A DNA stretch of 64,000 nucleotides from Marasmius tenuissimus (Eukaryota > Basidiomycota > Agaricomycetes > Agaricales > Marasmiaceae), in NCBI GenBank assembly GCA_029532415.1, contig JAQOTA010000067.1, positions 496,001-560,000 on the forward strand, given 5' to 3'. The notes under the pieces are model-generated. The model saw only the letters and a program-made list of their open reading frames with translations, was not told the DNA's origin and did no database searches. Every line of letters starts with the position of its first letter. Within the stretch, counting starts at the first letter, position 1. The translations under genes were made by a program, and so were the position numbers. Positions 23,081-35,034 of this stretch are shown here, piece by piece.

Positions 23081-24953
23081 CTCTCAAGCAAAGGTTTTGT
23101 AATCAAGCTGGAAAGCTTTAATGAACTCGGTGCGGGGAAAATATCGATACGATATTCGAGTTAAGCACCAATTCAGTCCTTTTAGCTGCCTGCCGACTAA
23201 ACTCGAGTGTTTCCGTGCCAGAACATGGGTGGCTGCTGTCTGTGCAAGCTATGTGGCTATAGCACACATGTCCGCGAGCTCAGTTCCCTGTAGCCGCCGC
23301 TACAAACTCCCATTCTCATTCCAGAAACCCCACTCCTGAGCTCTCGGCGGCATTTGGATAGTGGGTAAATTCCATGTGAGAGATTTTATCCAGGATTGGT
23401 TGTCTCGAATGATGCTTTCGAGCGTCGTGTTTATGAGGAAATCTCAGAGGTAGAAGCTGATAGGTAAAGTATATCTCACAGTATTTAGTTGTTCCTTTCG
23501 TTACTGCTAGTAATTGTTGTGTACAGATTGTGGTGAGCTCTGTTTCCGTATATAGATTAATCCCTCATGTGAGGACGGAAATCAGAGGCAACCCTTTACC
23601 TCTGTTTATTTCACTGATGGCCAACCCTTTTGTGTAACAGGCCGCACTGAAGAGCTAAGTGTTTGGGTGGTAAAATTTGAATTCAAAGAACGCGTGGAGT
23701 GGCGGAATTGGTACCATCTTTGCCAGTGAATGAAGGGGCCATCCATAGCTGTGTGTTTGAGCCAGGCAACAAATATTTTGCGTTACATCACACGGTCCAA
23801 CACCCTGCCACTCTGGCAGCGTGATAATTTGACCTCTGCCTCTGCCAGGAAATGACGCAGTGGCTCTGACTATCTGATTGCAATGTGGACCATTGTCATC
23901 CACAAGTAGAATTATCTACCCTCCTTTTGAGTGATAAGAGTATCCAAGATCTAAAAGAAGCCAGTCTTCATGACTGAAGTTGGAAAGCTCATTCCAAGCA
24001 GACCACTCAAGGTATCTAGCACTAGCAGCAGGGCATGTTGCCAGGCTGGCAGGAAGTGCAGACTGGGTGATGCAAGGCAAAATAATTCTTTTGTGTTCAT
24101 GTTATCATAAAAGCCAGTAACAAGGTGGGGGAAATTCATTGCTCACGAGAAATATGACATTCATTGAATACACCTCTAGTATGGTGATTCCTCTGGCCGC
24201 TCATTCAAAACTCGACTTTGTTCCGTATTCAGCATCAATTTGCTGGGTTCTGAATTTATAGCTACATTAGTCGGTAAACGCGTCATGATATATCAAGAAT
24301 GATCATATGCTGGTCATATGCCTCATCTCCAGTTGATTTATCAGCTCTACCACATGTTCAGGCCTATGAATCTTGTGTGATCAGCAAGTATTCTCTCACC
24401 TTCCCGTGTGAGCTCCAGATATGGAAATACGTCATCAAGGGGTTTTACATATACTATATCAAAAATAGAATCTCCCCTGAGTTTTGAACCTGAGTGTTCT
24501 GACGATCTCAGACGTCATTCACATGTGGAAGCTGAACTTGAAAGGTGTCTCATATTCTGTTTGGGTGTTCTTACAAGCGACTCATTGCAGTGATTCAGTA
24601 GGACATAAATAGTTCCTCTTCTTCCCATTCCCGTGACAGGTCACTACAGGAGCTCTACTAACTGCTTTTGTTCTATAAGGAGTCAGGCAGGGCACCTGAG
24701 TGCACTAGATATACTTCCTGATGGGCTGACAGCTCATAGTCCCGCACTAAATTTTCTAAGAATAGCCTCAAACCAACCTCTTGGGTGGTCATCGGAGGCT
24801 TCAGACTGTAAGGGTAGATTGTGAGAATCAGTCCATTGTGACTTATTGACTCTATAAATATAGACCTCTCTATGCTTGAGGAGCAACAAACTTCTCACTG
24901 TTTCCCCAACCTTTTCAGTGTGACCACACATCCATCACCAGTACTCAGCTATC
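23081..24953. other. Spacer with a possible transposase relic
   Basis: No intact gene. On the minus strand near 23903-23700, a frame containing DDNGPHCNQIV and, some residues on, IITLPEW vaguely recalls the second catalytic block of DDE transposases of the pogo/Tc1 type. The match is weak. The last 100 bases hold the promoter of the membrane protein gene, with TATAAATATA near 24851. Confidence 0.25.
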
Positions 24954-26666
24954 ATGGACCTCAAAGAGCCCCTTATTATTTCCACCGGCTGTCTCGAAGA
25001 CCCATACACATGTCATATAGTGTCGGGCGTCCCTTTGGCTCAGTCCTGCGTCAGTAGTCAAGCTGGTCGACTTTACTTGCCGAGCTAACAACCCGACGAC
25101 ACCGGCAGTTTTTATTTCTCACCTATGGTATTGTTCGGCCATACCGGCTCAATAATGAAACTCATCATGCCTTGTACCCTTAGGAATCCATCTGGTTCTG
25201 TTCGGCGTCTATATTACGATTCTGGTGAATCGTAGAGAAGAGCGGTTTCGCGTACACTGCCTTCTCGTTGCCGGCCTATTTGCGGCAAGCACCGCGAGCA
25301 TCATACTTAACACATACTATGCTTTCCTCAATTTGGAGCTATTGGAAGGTAGACTCAACATGCCGTTTGTCAGATCCGGGCCGGGACAAATAAAGATTGG
25401 TCCCGAGCAGCTCGATTCACTGGAACTCGAAATCAAGCAATTTCCCTTGCAGCGTTCTCTTTTGTAAGTTTGTTTACATTGCACCCAAGCATCACTAGTG
25501 GCTGGCTGCTTATAGCTCACAACAGTCGAATTGAATATGCCGTACAAGGGATTACGGTCGCCTCTAAGTACGTCTGGACGTAAATTATCTCACTTCTGTT
25601 GCTAAGGCCGTGGTTTGCTAGTGTACTCACTGATATTATTCTCGTAAGCCCACCCGTAGGATTGTTGGGTTGTCTGTCTCACTTGGCAACGTCACCTTGA
25701 AGCTCTGGAGATGCCATCTGATTTGGGGAAGGCAAATGCGAGTGATAATCATTCCAGGCCTCCTGTGCCTGGTCAATACTGGTGACTTCCGAGAACGTCT
25801 CTATCTCTACTACAGTCTGATTTGTACCAAAACACCCAGTCTTAGGTTGCCTTACAATGGTCCATTTTGCGGGGGAAGACATTTTTCAGCGCAATTCCTT
25901 TACCTTCCTTCAGCAATTATCAGACGCTCCGCGGCTAGATACGAAGCTGACCCCTCAGTCCATTGTCTTGCTATGTTTCTCCATCGGAAACATGTGCAGT
26001 AATCTCTTATTGACGATGATGATAGGTGACCCTGCTTTCCGCCCCTTCTGAATTCTTCTCCGGTGACACACTTGATTCCACAGCTGGGCGGATATTTTAT
26101 ATCAGCCGACAAGTAGCGAAGGTTCTCAAGCAGCCAATCCATAAAATGTATAGAATGGTAATTCAAGCATCGTAGGTGGAAATTTAGCAACCGGATCTTT
26201 TGTTTCCGGCTCACGGTGTACTCGTTGAAGAGTCGAATCGGGGGTATTATACCCCCTGGCTCTCCTGACGTTTACAGTCTTACTAGTTGTGGGTTATTAC
26301 TACGAAATACTCTTCGAAGTCGGACAAGGCGACGAACTTGTCATCTCGGATGGCTTGGCCTTGGGGTCAAGGACTCTATATTGCTCCTTTATACCCATCA
26401 TGGTGCGCAAATTTTCAAGTATGAGGGTCATTATCTTGACTGGTCCCTGATATGTCTAGGGAATTGCTTCAACATTAATTGTTGTGCACTCAGTACTGGG
26501 AATTGCTATTACCGACGAAAAGTCCTTCAGAGCGACTGTTCTAGGAGAGGGCCACCGGAATGGAGGAACACGAGGGATTCTAGATGATGTTATTGATATC
26601 AGGAGACACGAGTCGGCCATAAACCCAGGTGTCTCAGGCGAAGAACAAGCAGTGGGTATACAGTGA
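24954..26666 (+). CDS. Intact seven-helix membrane protein of a basidiomycete-expanded family, 394 residues
   Basis: Ten exons join into one open frame: 24954-25049, 25109-25127, 25184-25463, 25526-25567, 25622-25643, 25703-25781, 25846-26025, 26084-26171, 26231-26402, 26460-26666. Hydrophobic segments appear in order: FLFLTYGIHLVLFGVYITIL; LLVAGLFAASTASIIL; GITVASNVLTDIILLW followed by RCHLIWGR; MRVIIIPGLLCLVN; SIVLLCFSIGNMCSNLLL ending MIAGRIFYIS; VLYPLALLTFTVLLVVGYY; and SFIPIMGIASTLIVVHSVLG. The RC.LIWGR and AGRIFYI.R motifs and the helix order are typical of a large uncharacterised agaricomycete family of seven-helix proteins resembling receptors; ligand and partner are unknown. The tail is hydrophilic. 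It is the only clearly intact non-array gene between copies B and C. All introns are canonical GT-AG. Confidence 0.85.
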
Positions 26667-28199
26667 GAAAACAAGTTAAGGAACCTGACCAGATCAGCAA
26701 ATTAACGCGAGGCACGGCACAACGCAGGATATGGCCTCGAGTTACAAGTTTTCGTTTTGTTTTCATACTGATGCTGGTATTATGTTGAGTATTTCAAACG
26801 GGCCAAGGCCGTTAGATTTTCCCGTGAGATCTTAGGCCTCGGGGCCTGAGATGCTGCTATCGGATAGGAATGAACGAGAAAGGAATCTGAGAGGTACAGT
26901 TGGAGTATGATGTCCCTGGACCTGCCCGATCCCTAAGTATCTCGTTGGTGTTCTTGGAAAGGTATGTATGTCAGGAATTATTTCAGTATATGAAGGAGGG
27001 CAATGAACTCCCCATTGGCAAATGAAATGGTGCTGCACCCTTGTTGAGTTTGAACATCGTGCGAGTAGCATTCTTGCAGTGCACGGTTACATTGATTTTG
27101 AGAGAAAGGGTTCCTACACTCCGACCAAAGAGAATGACCCCGGTTCAAGTGAGGATACACGGAATTTGTGACTCATGCTTCTGGAAAGGCTCGCCCGAAC
27201 GATCAACAAATGATGCGAATGATCTCGATGTCGAACCCAGCGGTCAGGCGAGAAGTTGAACAAAGGCATCGAGGGAGAGACTGGAGCCAGACACTTTTGC
27301 GCCGGACCGAGAAGTGTTGTTTGTATTTGGATATGTACGGTCTAGAAAACAAGGAGTCAGTATTAGGAGGACGGAAGATCTATTGGGACGAGTTATAGAG
27401 ATCTAATTGCAGTTAAAGATCCAGTGATAGCGACCTGTGACTGTAGGTTTGCTTTGGAGCGAGGAAACGAAATCCAAATAGCGCTTCAATGGTTCTCCAA
27501 CCGGATTATAGGGAAGGTAATTATTGAGACACAATCTTTAATACCCTAGAATTCGGATAGATTACAACGGTGGGGAAATGAAGTGCCACCGACCCTTCCG
27601 ACGTATATGTTGGAGACTTCAGTGCATATCCCTTAAATCCTTGATCTGTTTGCCGGTCCCCAGCCATGATAAGAGATGGCAAAAACTGTGAGATGATACT
27701 TCGTGTGCTTGGCCGAACTCACCTCAACACTGAGTTGTCTGACATTTCTGCCTATCTTCTGTCCCGGGAACTTGAGAATACAGGGAAGGCAACTAATTTC
27801 TTTCACTTTTTCATTGGCGGGGGGCTACCTTGGCTTTCAAGGGTGAAGAAGGACTCATAGCTCAGACAAAGCACGGGTCATGAAGGAAAACGTACCATCC
27901 AGATCCTTCTCCTGTCCATTGGCGTGTAAAGTCAAAGCCAAGCTAGACATCCACGTCCTCTAACACCAGACAGAAATATTCACATATCAAACTTGGATAT
28001 GCGAGACTGCTTCGTAGCTTCAGTTCTGGGCTCGGTCACGGAATAGGCTTGTGTTGAACGAGCTTGGAACGACAACCATGTCATTTGGCTTATCGCTGAC
28101 AATAGAGCTAGTCCGAAGATAAGGAAAAATTGATGGCAGAATGGTTGAGGGAACGGAAGTGATGATGAGATTGACGCGGTGATGATGGTATGAAAGCAG
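26667..28199. other. Spacer downstream of the membrane protein gene
   Basis: No gene recognised. From about 27950 to 28199 the sequence begins to align with the end of block R and start of block X (compare 60700-60930: the CGGAAT and GAACGACAA/GGAATGACA phrases), marking the left limit of the unit that contains copy C. A short plus frame at 27168-27398 shows no family motif. Confidence 0.3.
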
Positions 28200-29778
28200 G
28201 TTCAGGCGGAGTCCGAATCATGACGGTTTCCGATTTGTGTTACGTGGGCGCTTTTTCAGTTGCTTACAACCCCCATTTGACGTTGGGGTCCTCTTGGTTT
28301 TACCACGGTCTTTTAATGGCCGAGAAGCCTAGCCAACCTCTAGTTCGGTGAGATCAAAACTGGAACGAAAACTCTCGAAGCTCGTTATTTATCACCACAC
28401 GATATATCCTCACCACACCTTGTGTTCCCGGCTCGGATACTTTCTTTGATCAAACCTACCTTCCTCTCCAGCGCTGATCAACCCTTGTTTTTTTTTGACG
28501 GATCGGCAAGACATCCAAAGTGAGATCCTTCAATCTCGACGGATGTATTGTACTATGCAAGCACCGGAGATTAATCCACATTTTCTGCTAGTTGCCACAA
28601 CCAGGTCAACCATTTGCGCGACGGTGTCATAAACTGGAGCACTCGAGTTGTGGTACCCAGTATCGCAATTTTATCACTAATGATCATCCATCAAGTCCGG
28701 GAATATGATAATTGATTAGGTGAGTTTATCGTCTCGTTTCTAGGGACGACCTCGGAAGATCTCGGAGGTTGCCATTCCCCAAGTCCTCAATAACCATGAG
28801 CTAATCATAATGCAGCCCCGCCGCTCTGATCTTTTGACAAAATATGATAGGTTTCGATTTCCCCGACACGTCAAAATTGTCGGGTTATGATGACAGTTTG
28901 TCGCTATGACTCCGAGCACTGTGGTGCTTAATTATCACACAGACTACATGAAGTCGTTGGCCCGGCAGTCCTTGAACCCTTGTATGCTCTACTCGAAGTG
29001 AGGAGGGATGAGATCATGCGGGTATCAAGAATTTGACGGAAGGCGGATGTACTCCGAACCAGATGTTAAGGTACCCCGTAAGTATTCATCTTGATTATAT
29101 CAAAAGAATTCTCAAGGTGCCCGGCGCGGGTGGCTCTCGTCAAGATCGCCCGGTCAGTGTTCCAAGTCAACTTTTCACTGCCCTGACTAGATACCACCGC
29201 ACGCCGTGTTCCCGGCCTGAAGGACACTATACTTGAGAACTGTTTCTTTCAAAAAATGTAGGACGATTCGAGAACGGTTGTCGTTGGTGATAAAACCCTT
29301 GCTTCACGAGCAAGCAACGATTCAGCATTCATTACTAGATAATGATTCGGTCCCATTCACCCCCATTGCCGCCATCCTCGACTTTTGTTGATATCTCTTC
29401 CACAGCTCACGACCTTCCATCTCCCGGCTGCAGCGCTTCGGCTGGCACGTTGAATACCAGTGGCTTTGGCGCGTGTTCGCTGATCCCTACTTTCAATTGG
29501 TTTCTAATCGGTCCAAACATTTGGACTGATGTGGCAGCGTTCATATCGGCCGGCACAATAGCAAAAAGATCTGGCATCAAGAAGATTGATTTCTGATGAT
29601 CATGTGAGCCCAATGAGTTCCTTGCATTGGTGGACATTATGAGGACTAATACAGCATTCAGGACCCGGGGCTTTATACGCAGCCTCACATATACGGCTAG
29701 TGTGCGAGCGACGGAACAAGGTTCTTCCCTTCCCTCTGCCATCACTACCAACAATCGACTCAGTTTGATTCTTCGTGG
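28200..29778 (+). repeat. Block X and promoter before copy C, decayed
   Basis: Begins with the AGGCGGAGTCCGAATCATGA motif at about 28204 shared by all X blocks, followed by GGGCGCTTTTT. A counterpart of the X reading frame (starting near 28555, MQAPEINPHFLLVATTRST) is interrupted by stops. Closer to copy C, the leader with CAGCGCTTCGGC and the core CTCACATATACGGCTAGTG/GTGCGAGCGACGGAAC (about 29692-29718) are conserved. Confidence 0.45.
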
Positions 29779-30336
29779 ATGGCAACGAATAATGTCTTGA
29801 CTGACGCCAGAGATGTCCACATTGGCCATAATGCAACCATTCAAAGTGTGAGCGGCAACTTGACGACGACAAACACATATTATAATGATCGAGGGGACGC
29901 GGTTGGATTGGTGTGTGGAGGGATGTCTCTTCGCAGGTCCTAGAAGTGGTTGTCGAAACTAAACACCAGGAATCGGATCGTGGGGAATCACGACAACGGT
30001 CGAAAGTGATGAGAGTTAGGAAAACCACGCAACACGTCGAGGTAATGGGACTCCCAGGAAATTTCACAAGCATAGCAATTGAGAGATTGGACGGGACTCA
30101 AGACAGCCTTGAAACCGTAAGCACACTTTGTACGAGTTTGGCTTGGTATCTTATGAGCCATTGCAGATATCAGAGCGTGTATGTAGAGAGCTGGCATCTC
30201 GGCGGTATGGCCAGATACATGCCCATGGAGTGGTTTTTTAATTTGATCTCAGGTCGCCGCTACTCCCCCAGCTGGTTGGAATAGGCCAGTCCAAGCAGCC
30301 AATGTGGATTGTGCATGACGGTAAGGGTTTTTTAAT
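29779..30336 (+). pseudogene. Array copy C: 5' gene fragment
   Basis: Exon 1 starts at 29779 (MATNNVLTDARDVHIGH). An internal deletion of about 80 bases has fused the end of exon 1 to the middle of exon 2 at 29911-29920, removing intron 1 and shifting the frame. Exon 3 (38 bases, correct length) and the start of exon 4 are present. Homology stops near 30336, inside exon 4 just after the HDGK motif. Everything downstream of that point is absent. Confidence 0.8.
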
Positions 30337-32402
30337 ACTTACCTCCCGGTTAAGCTCGGAGTCGGAATGTCAGAATGAGCTTTTCGAGGTCTGAAGCAAA
30401 TCGTCTGGTAGCTAGATGCATACACCGGATGTTCAGTATTTAGAATTGATAAAACGGAAGAATGAACGCACCTACTCGTTCAACATTTCCCTCCCAGCGA
30501 ATTACAATGGATAGAGACCAGTATACAAACATTTGGAGATTGGCGAGTTGAAAATGGCACGAGACGACGAGCGTGAGGTAAATAAAAACTATCTTAAAGG
30601 TCTTTACAGCCGTAAGAGGGCACAGATGTGGTTTGAGGCGGGAGGAAAGATGGAGACACCGGACGCAAGTTTAAGCGGAGTCCGAAGATGCGCAAATCGT
30701 TTGCCTATCCCAATTTGGAATTTTCGCTTCCTTTTCCGCTCCTCCCATCACGTTCAGCATCTTTGGCGGCTACTTCATCTCTGGACTCGTGAGTTCTAAG
30801 TAGCTTCATTTGCAACACATTATCGATAAAAACTTGCGTTCTTCGGATTGCCTCCACTCGTCTCGCCCTGGTGGATGGTATGCTGCAAAATTAGATTTTC
30901 AGGCCAACGATCGAGCATTGCCCGCACGGTCAATCAAGATACGGCTCTGATTATTGCTAACTGAGGCTTCATCCAACGTTTTGTGTACCAAAATCAAAGT
31001 TGCCGCCGGTACAATTCTTGAATCCTCCCAGTTCGATCCTTGTACTCAATTATCAGCTTTTTGCCATATATTCAACCGTTGAATAGGAAAAGGCCCCAAT
31101 CACATATCCTGCCCGAAGTACTTTCGCGTCGCTCTTTCAGAGCACGCTAACCTCAACTGCAGGCTCTAAGTAGCTCTGTGACATGAAAGCTCGTCACACA
31201 ATATATTTGTTCTAGTTCAGAAATTACCGCAGGAGAGTTCTACTGGGTGCCACGTTGTTGTCCATGCCTGGGTCGTCATGAATAATGAGCGCTTTACGGT
31301 CACCTCGAGCTTAAACAACCCGAATCGACCCATCGAATCTTCTAACGCCGCGGATTCAAGTTCAGAGAGATATAAATGACCGGACGGTGTGATTACGGTC
31401 AGTACTTTCTTCTGGGCTTTGAGTGACATACTGACTCGCCACAGCAGATGAAACGTATCGGTAATGCACGCTTACCCAGAGGCCCGCTTGGATTTCACAG
31501 AAAGTTGATGCCTTGTACGTGAGCTGTCGCTATCTCAATGGGCCCGTCGAAGTTAATGAATGCGACAACCGCGCTGTCATCTTCCAAAGTATCTGTCCAA
31601 GACGCTAGTGTAATAACCCCGAGAAGGATTGATGAAATAGTAAAGCCACTAGCACTTTGATACGAGGGTTCATCGAGGGAGGTATACGTGCACCTTCAAA
31701 CTAGATTGTGAGTGAAGTTGATCTCTTCCTTGTCCTTTTCATCACTGACGAGAGCTATTATGAACGATGATTGCGGGTAGACATTGCATAATATTGAAGG
31801 TTGTCTCACTGTGCATATCTAATGAAAACCATATCTCACTACCGACTAGTCTTGAAGATCACTTTAGTCAAAACTGACCATTTCGTTCTCACATTGGATG
31901 GATGTTGAATCAAGACTAAGCCTCGTTGACTCTGAGAACGATGTCAATCGCCAGATGATTCGAGCAGCTTGGCCATTCGATGTCAATATATGTGGGTTCT
32001 GTTCATCCTTCCTCCCGGGTGCTCGCAGCCTTGCTAACCTCCCGTTGAACTTTTGTTTCTGTAGGTGCCACCGTTTCCCTCAATTACAATCTTCCGTTTT
32101 GTGTTTGTATCTCTTTTGATCGATGTGGCAGCATTCAATCCGGATCCCCCGGCACAACAGCTGAGTTGCCAATCACATCGCTGTAATGTCGTGATCCTTT
32201 TTTTTGTGCTGGTGAATTGTTGACTAACTGACGTCGGATTGGTAAATTACCAATACAGCATTAAGACCACAAGGCACCGTATAGAGCTTCACATACTTTA
32301 TTATGGCCGGTGTACCAGGGCCTTGACACTTTCGTTCTTTCTTTTGTGCCTCGACCAAAGCCAACTTCCCCACTGACTCCTCCCGATTTCGGGTCAAAGT
32401 TA
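30337..32402 (+). other. Spacer between copy C and copy D
   Basis: Homology to copy C ends abruptly at 30336. A GCGGAGTCCGAAGATG motif near 30676 echoes the X-block motif. At 31898-31991 a short exon-like frame (MDVESRLSLVDSENDVNRQM, then AAWPFDVNI) is followed by a possible donor, GTGGGTTC, and looks like the first exon of a membrane-protein gene with nothing convincing after it. The last 100 bases align with the 5' flank of copy G (AAAGCCAAC.TCCC..CCGACTCCTCC). Confidence 0.35.
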
Positions 32403-35034
32403 ATGAATCATATTTTTTTCGGGGCCAAAGACACTCGAATTGGCGATCATGCTACCATACAGAGTGCGAGTCATGATGTTGTTGAATCCGGACTACCGGA
32501 TATATGGACCGTTGTATCGGGCTGCATATATGCTTCAATTGTTTCACTATGATCTATGCTATTCCTAGTCACTCCTGTTATAGAAGATACAGCCACCTCT
32601 GTATAGTATATAAGTAGCTCTGTATCTACATGCAATACCAGTACTTTTACTACTCTCGTTGCTGCCTCTAAGCCTATCTCCAGGTGAGCTAGTCTGTCCC
32701 ATGCTGCCACTGCGCGGGCAGGACCTCTGCCTCAACAGATGTGACAACAAATATCTATCACAATCACCGTGGGGATACTATTGAATTAGTACGGGGAGGA
32801 GGTAGACTAGCAATGAGGCTGACTGACTAATAGTATGCAAACATGTACAGGAAGGTTCTAATGGGAGACATTGTTGTGCGGAAGGATATATCGCCAGAGG
32901 TCCTAGATGTAATTGTCGAAACTCAACGGCAAGAAACTGAACGTGGAGAGCCACTCCAGCAACCTCAAGGATGAAGGTCAGGAAAAGAATGCAGTATGTT
33001 GAGGTAGTTGGACTTTCAGGGAGTTTCACGACTATAAAAGTTGAGCTATTGGACGGGACTCAAGAGGCTTTTGAAGATGTAAGACCACTAAAAGGGGGTT
33101 TGGTTTATTGTTTGACGAGCGATGGCAGGGATCAGAGCGTGTGTAGAGAGCTTTCATCTCGGCGGTATGTCTAAATATTTGCTCGCGGAGTGCTCTTCTA
33201 GTCTAGTTTCAGGTCGCCACTGTTCCCCTAGCTAGTAAGAATAGGCTGGTCTTACTGGCCGACGTGGATCGTGCACGATGGTAAGTGTTTTTCAATGGTG
33301 GCTGCACTTAGAAGCACTGAAAATTCCGTCGTAGAACTGGTGAACGGAAGTAATCTATCAGTTCATTGGGCGAAAGGGAGTAGAATTGTGTGGTACTACC
33401 TTTGGTATAGCGCATATTGTTCAGCTTTTCGGCATCCTACGTTGGCTGAACATCTTTAGAACACCTCGGTGTTTGCTTTACCTTCAGACAAGACTCTGAC
33501 AATCCCTGTGAGTGACCAAGTTGTTTATAGCACCCACCGCCAACTGATGATACAACAGGTATCGTCCGAATGGAAGTTTTGGAATTTTAACCCCAAAACC
33601 CATGCTTGGCAACACAACATTCCATCCATCTCCCTCTCCCCGCCAAACATCGACCTCTCCCTCGAATTACTCTTGCTTTCACCAGTTCCACTTCACCCTC
33701 AAACCCTTCCCCGACTCAACCCCACCGAGATGGTCGCCTGCGTCAAAAGACAACTCGGCGACTTTTTGCATGTGATTGTGTCATCGGGGCAGGCGAGGCA
33801 CGTAGAAGAACTAGGCTCAGATTTTGCACGTCATGGGCTTTTGGGGCTGTCGTCGACCGCAACAAGCCCAAAATCATCGCCCACTCTCCTCTACCCCCTC
33901 TCCTCTACCCCCTCTCCTCTATAGTACTGTGAAAAAACGAAGTGCTAACGTTGAAGCCATCTACTCCGGCACCGGTATGTCGACATCTGCCCAATCCATC
34001 TTCCTTGTGCTAATTTGTCTAGCGCCATGGCGTGTCGATGTCTCTCGCGATCATCCAAAGATGAAAGTGAACCTCCACTTCTTCTGGCGCCTTCCAGACC
34101 AAATTCGTCAGCACGCTGCCCACCTTCTTCAGTCTCTGCCATTCCCTGATCCGCGACATAATTCATTCAATGACCTTGGCAAGCGTGCTACAGTCTTTTG
34201 CCCTCTTTCCACTAAAAACCGCTTCCTCTTAGTGTCCATTACCGAGATCTGATTTGCCCTTGTCGGTACAATTCACAACGGTTCCCCATCCACAACTCCT
34301 ATTTATCTTTTCGTTCCCCACAGTCCTATCGAGTATCACAACGGGGTACATTCCATATGTTATCCCCTTGTCAAGTCGCTCTTTTACTGGTCTTTCGACT
34401 CAAATGGGCGGTAAGCAATTCTCGAGGATGATTGAGACAAACATGGGGTTCCCAGGCTGAGAATACTGTCATTGATTGGCCTGTCGTGGGATGTCAGTGC
34501 ATATAATACAGTTTACCATCACCTACGCACAAAAGGTTACAATTGTGATGGTGGACAATACGCTCAAGAACGTGGTTATCTCGAGTTGATACAAGGTGGG
34601 TCGCCATTCTTTGTTCCGAGATTGGAGCTCTGATACAGGTTGCTTGTTATCAAAATTTCAGGCGATCCTGATGAACGCAGAAACTTGGGTTTGAAAAAGT
34701 CAGATACAGCAGGAGACTTGAGCAGCCCATCTTTACCATGTACGTTGTCTCATGTCGGGAACACATTGGCTTATTCCATCTACCTTTCTTAGATACCCCC
34801 AATGCTCAGATCGTGAACTGCAATCGATCAAACGGCTCCATTGTCATTAAAAAATGCAAAACCAACCCCCGGATCGCCAGGTATATTCAAATTACCACCA
34901 CCCGGAGGCAGTCTTCTCGTAGGTTCATGAAAACCTCCTGGGCTTCCAAAGCTAGTATCTCAGCTTTGGATAACGGGGTGCGAGCAAGTGGAACGTGGGA
35001 GTGGAGAAAAACCCGATCGTTTTGTGAATTTTAG
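32403..35034 (+). pseudogene. Array copy D: subfamily 2 pseudogene
   Basis: The start at 32403 gives MNHIFFGAKDTRIGDH. Exon 1 is split by a solo LTR (32480-32737). Exon 3 near 33126 is two bases short, as in copy B. Exon 6 has lost seven bases near 33840 (CTTTTGACCTTTGGGG reduced to CTTTTGGGG), shifting the frame. It also contains a triplicated CTCTACCCCCTCTC tract near 33890-33925. Exon 8 has TAA and TGA codons near 34410-34435. Intron 7 keeps a GC donor at 34179. The C-terminus differs from subfamily 1 but is still basic (KKCKTNPRIARYIQITTTRR). Clearly non-functional as a full-length protein. Its nearest relative in the window is copy G. Confidence 0.8.
32480..32737. mobile_element. Solo LTR (Copia-like) in exon 1 of copy D
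   Basis: A 258-base insertion with TGTTGAATCC at the left end and GCCTCAACA at the right (TGTTGA/TCAACA inverted ends), flanked by the 5-base duplication GATGT at 32475-32479 and 32738-32742. Copy G shows the uninterrupted site. A TATA-like GTATATAAGTAGC lies near 32608. Size and termini resemble Ty1/Copia LTRs. Confidence 0.85.

Noticed and set aside
23655..24139. Minus-strand frames with DDNGPHCNQIV and IITLPEW, like a DDE transposase.
   Set aside because: Only a few residues fit, the catalytic spacing is not convincing and the region is broken; kept only as a remark in the spacer entry.
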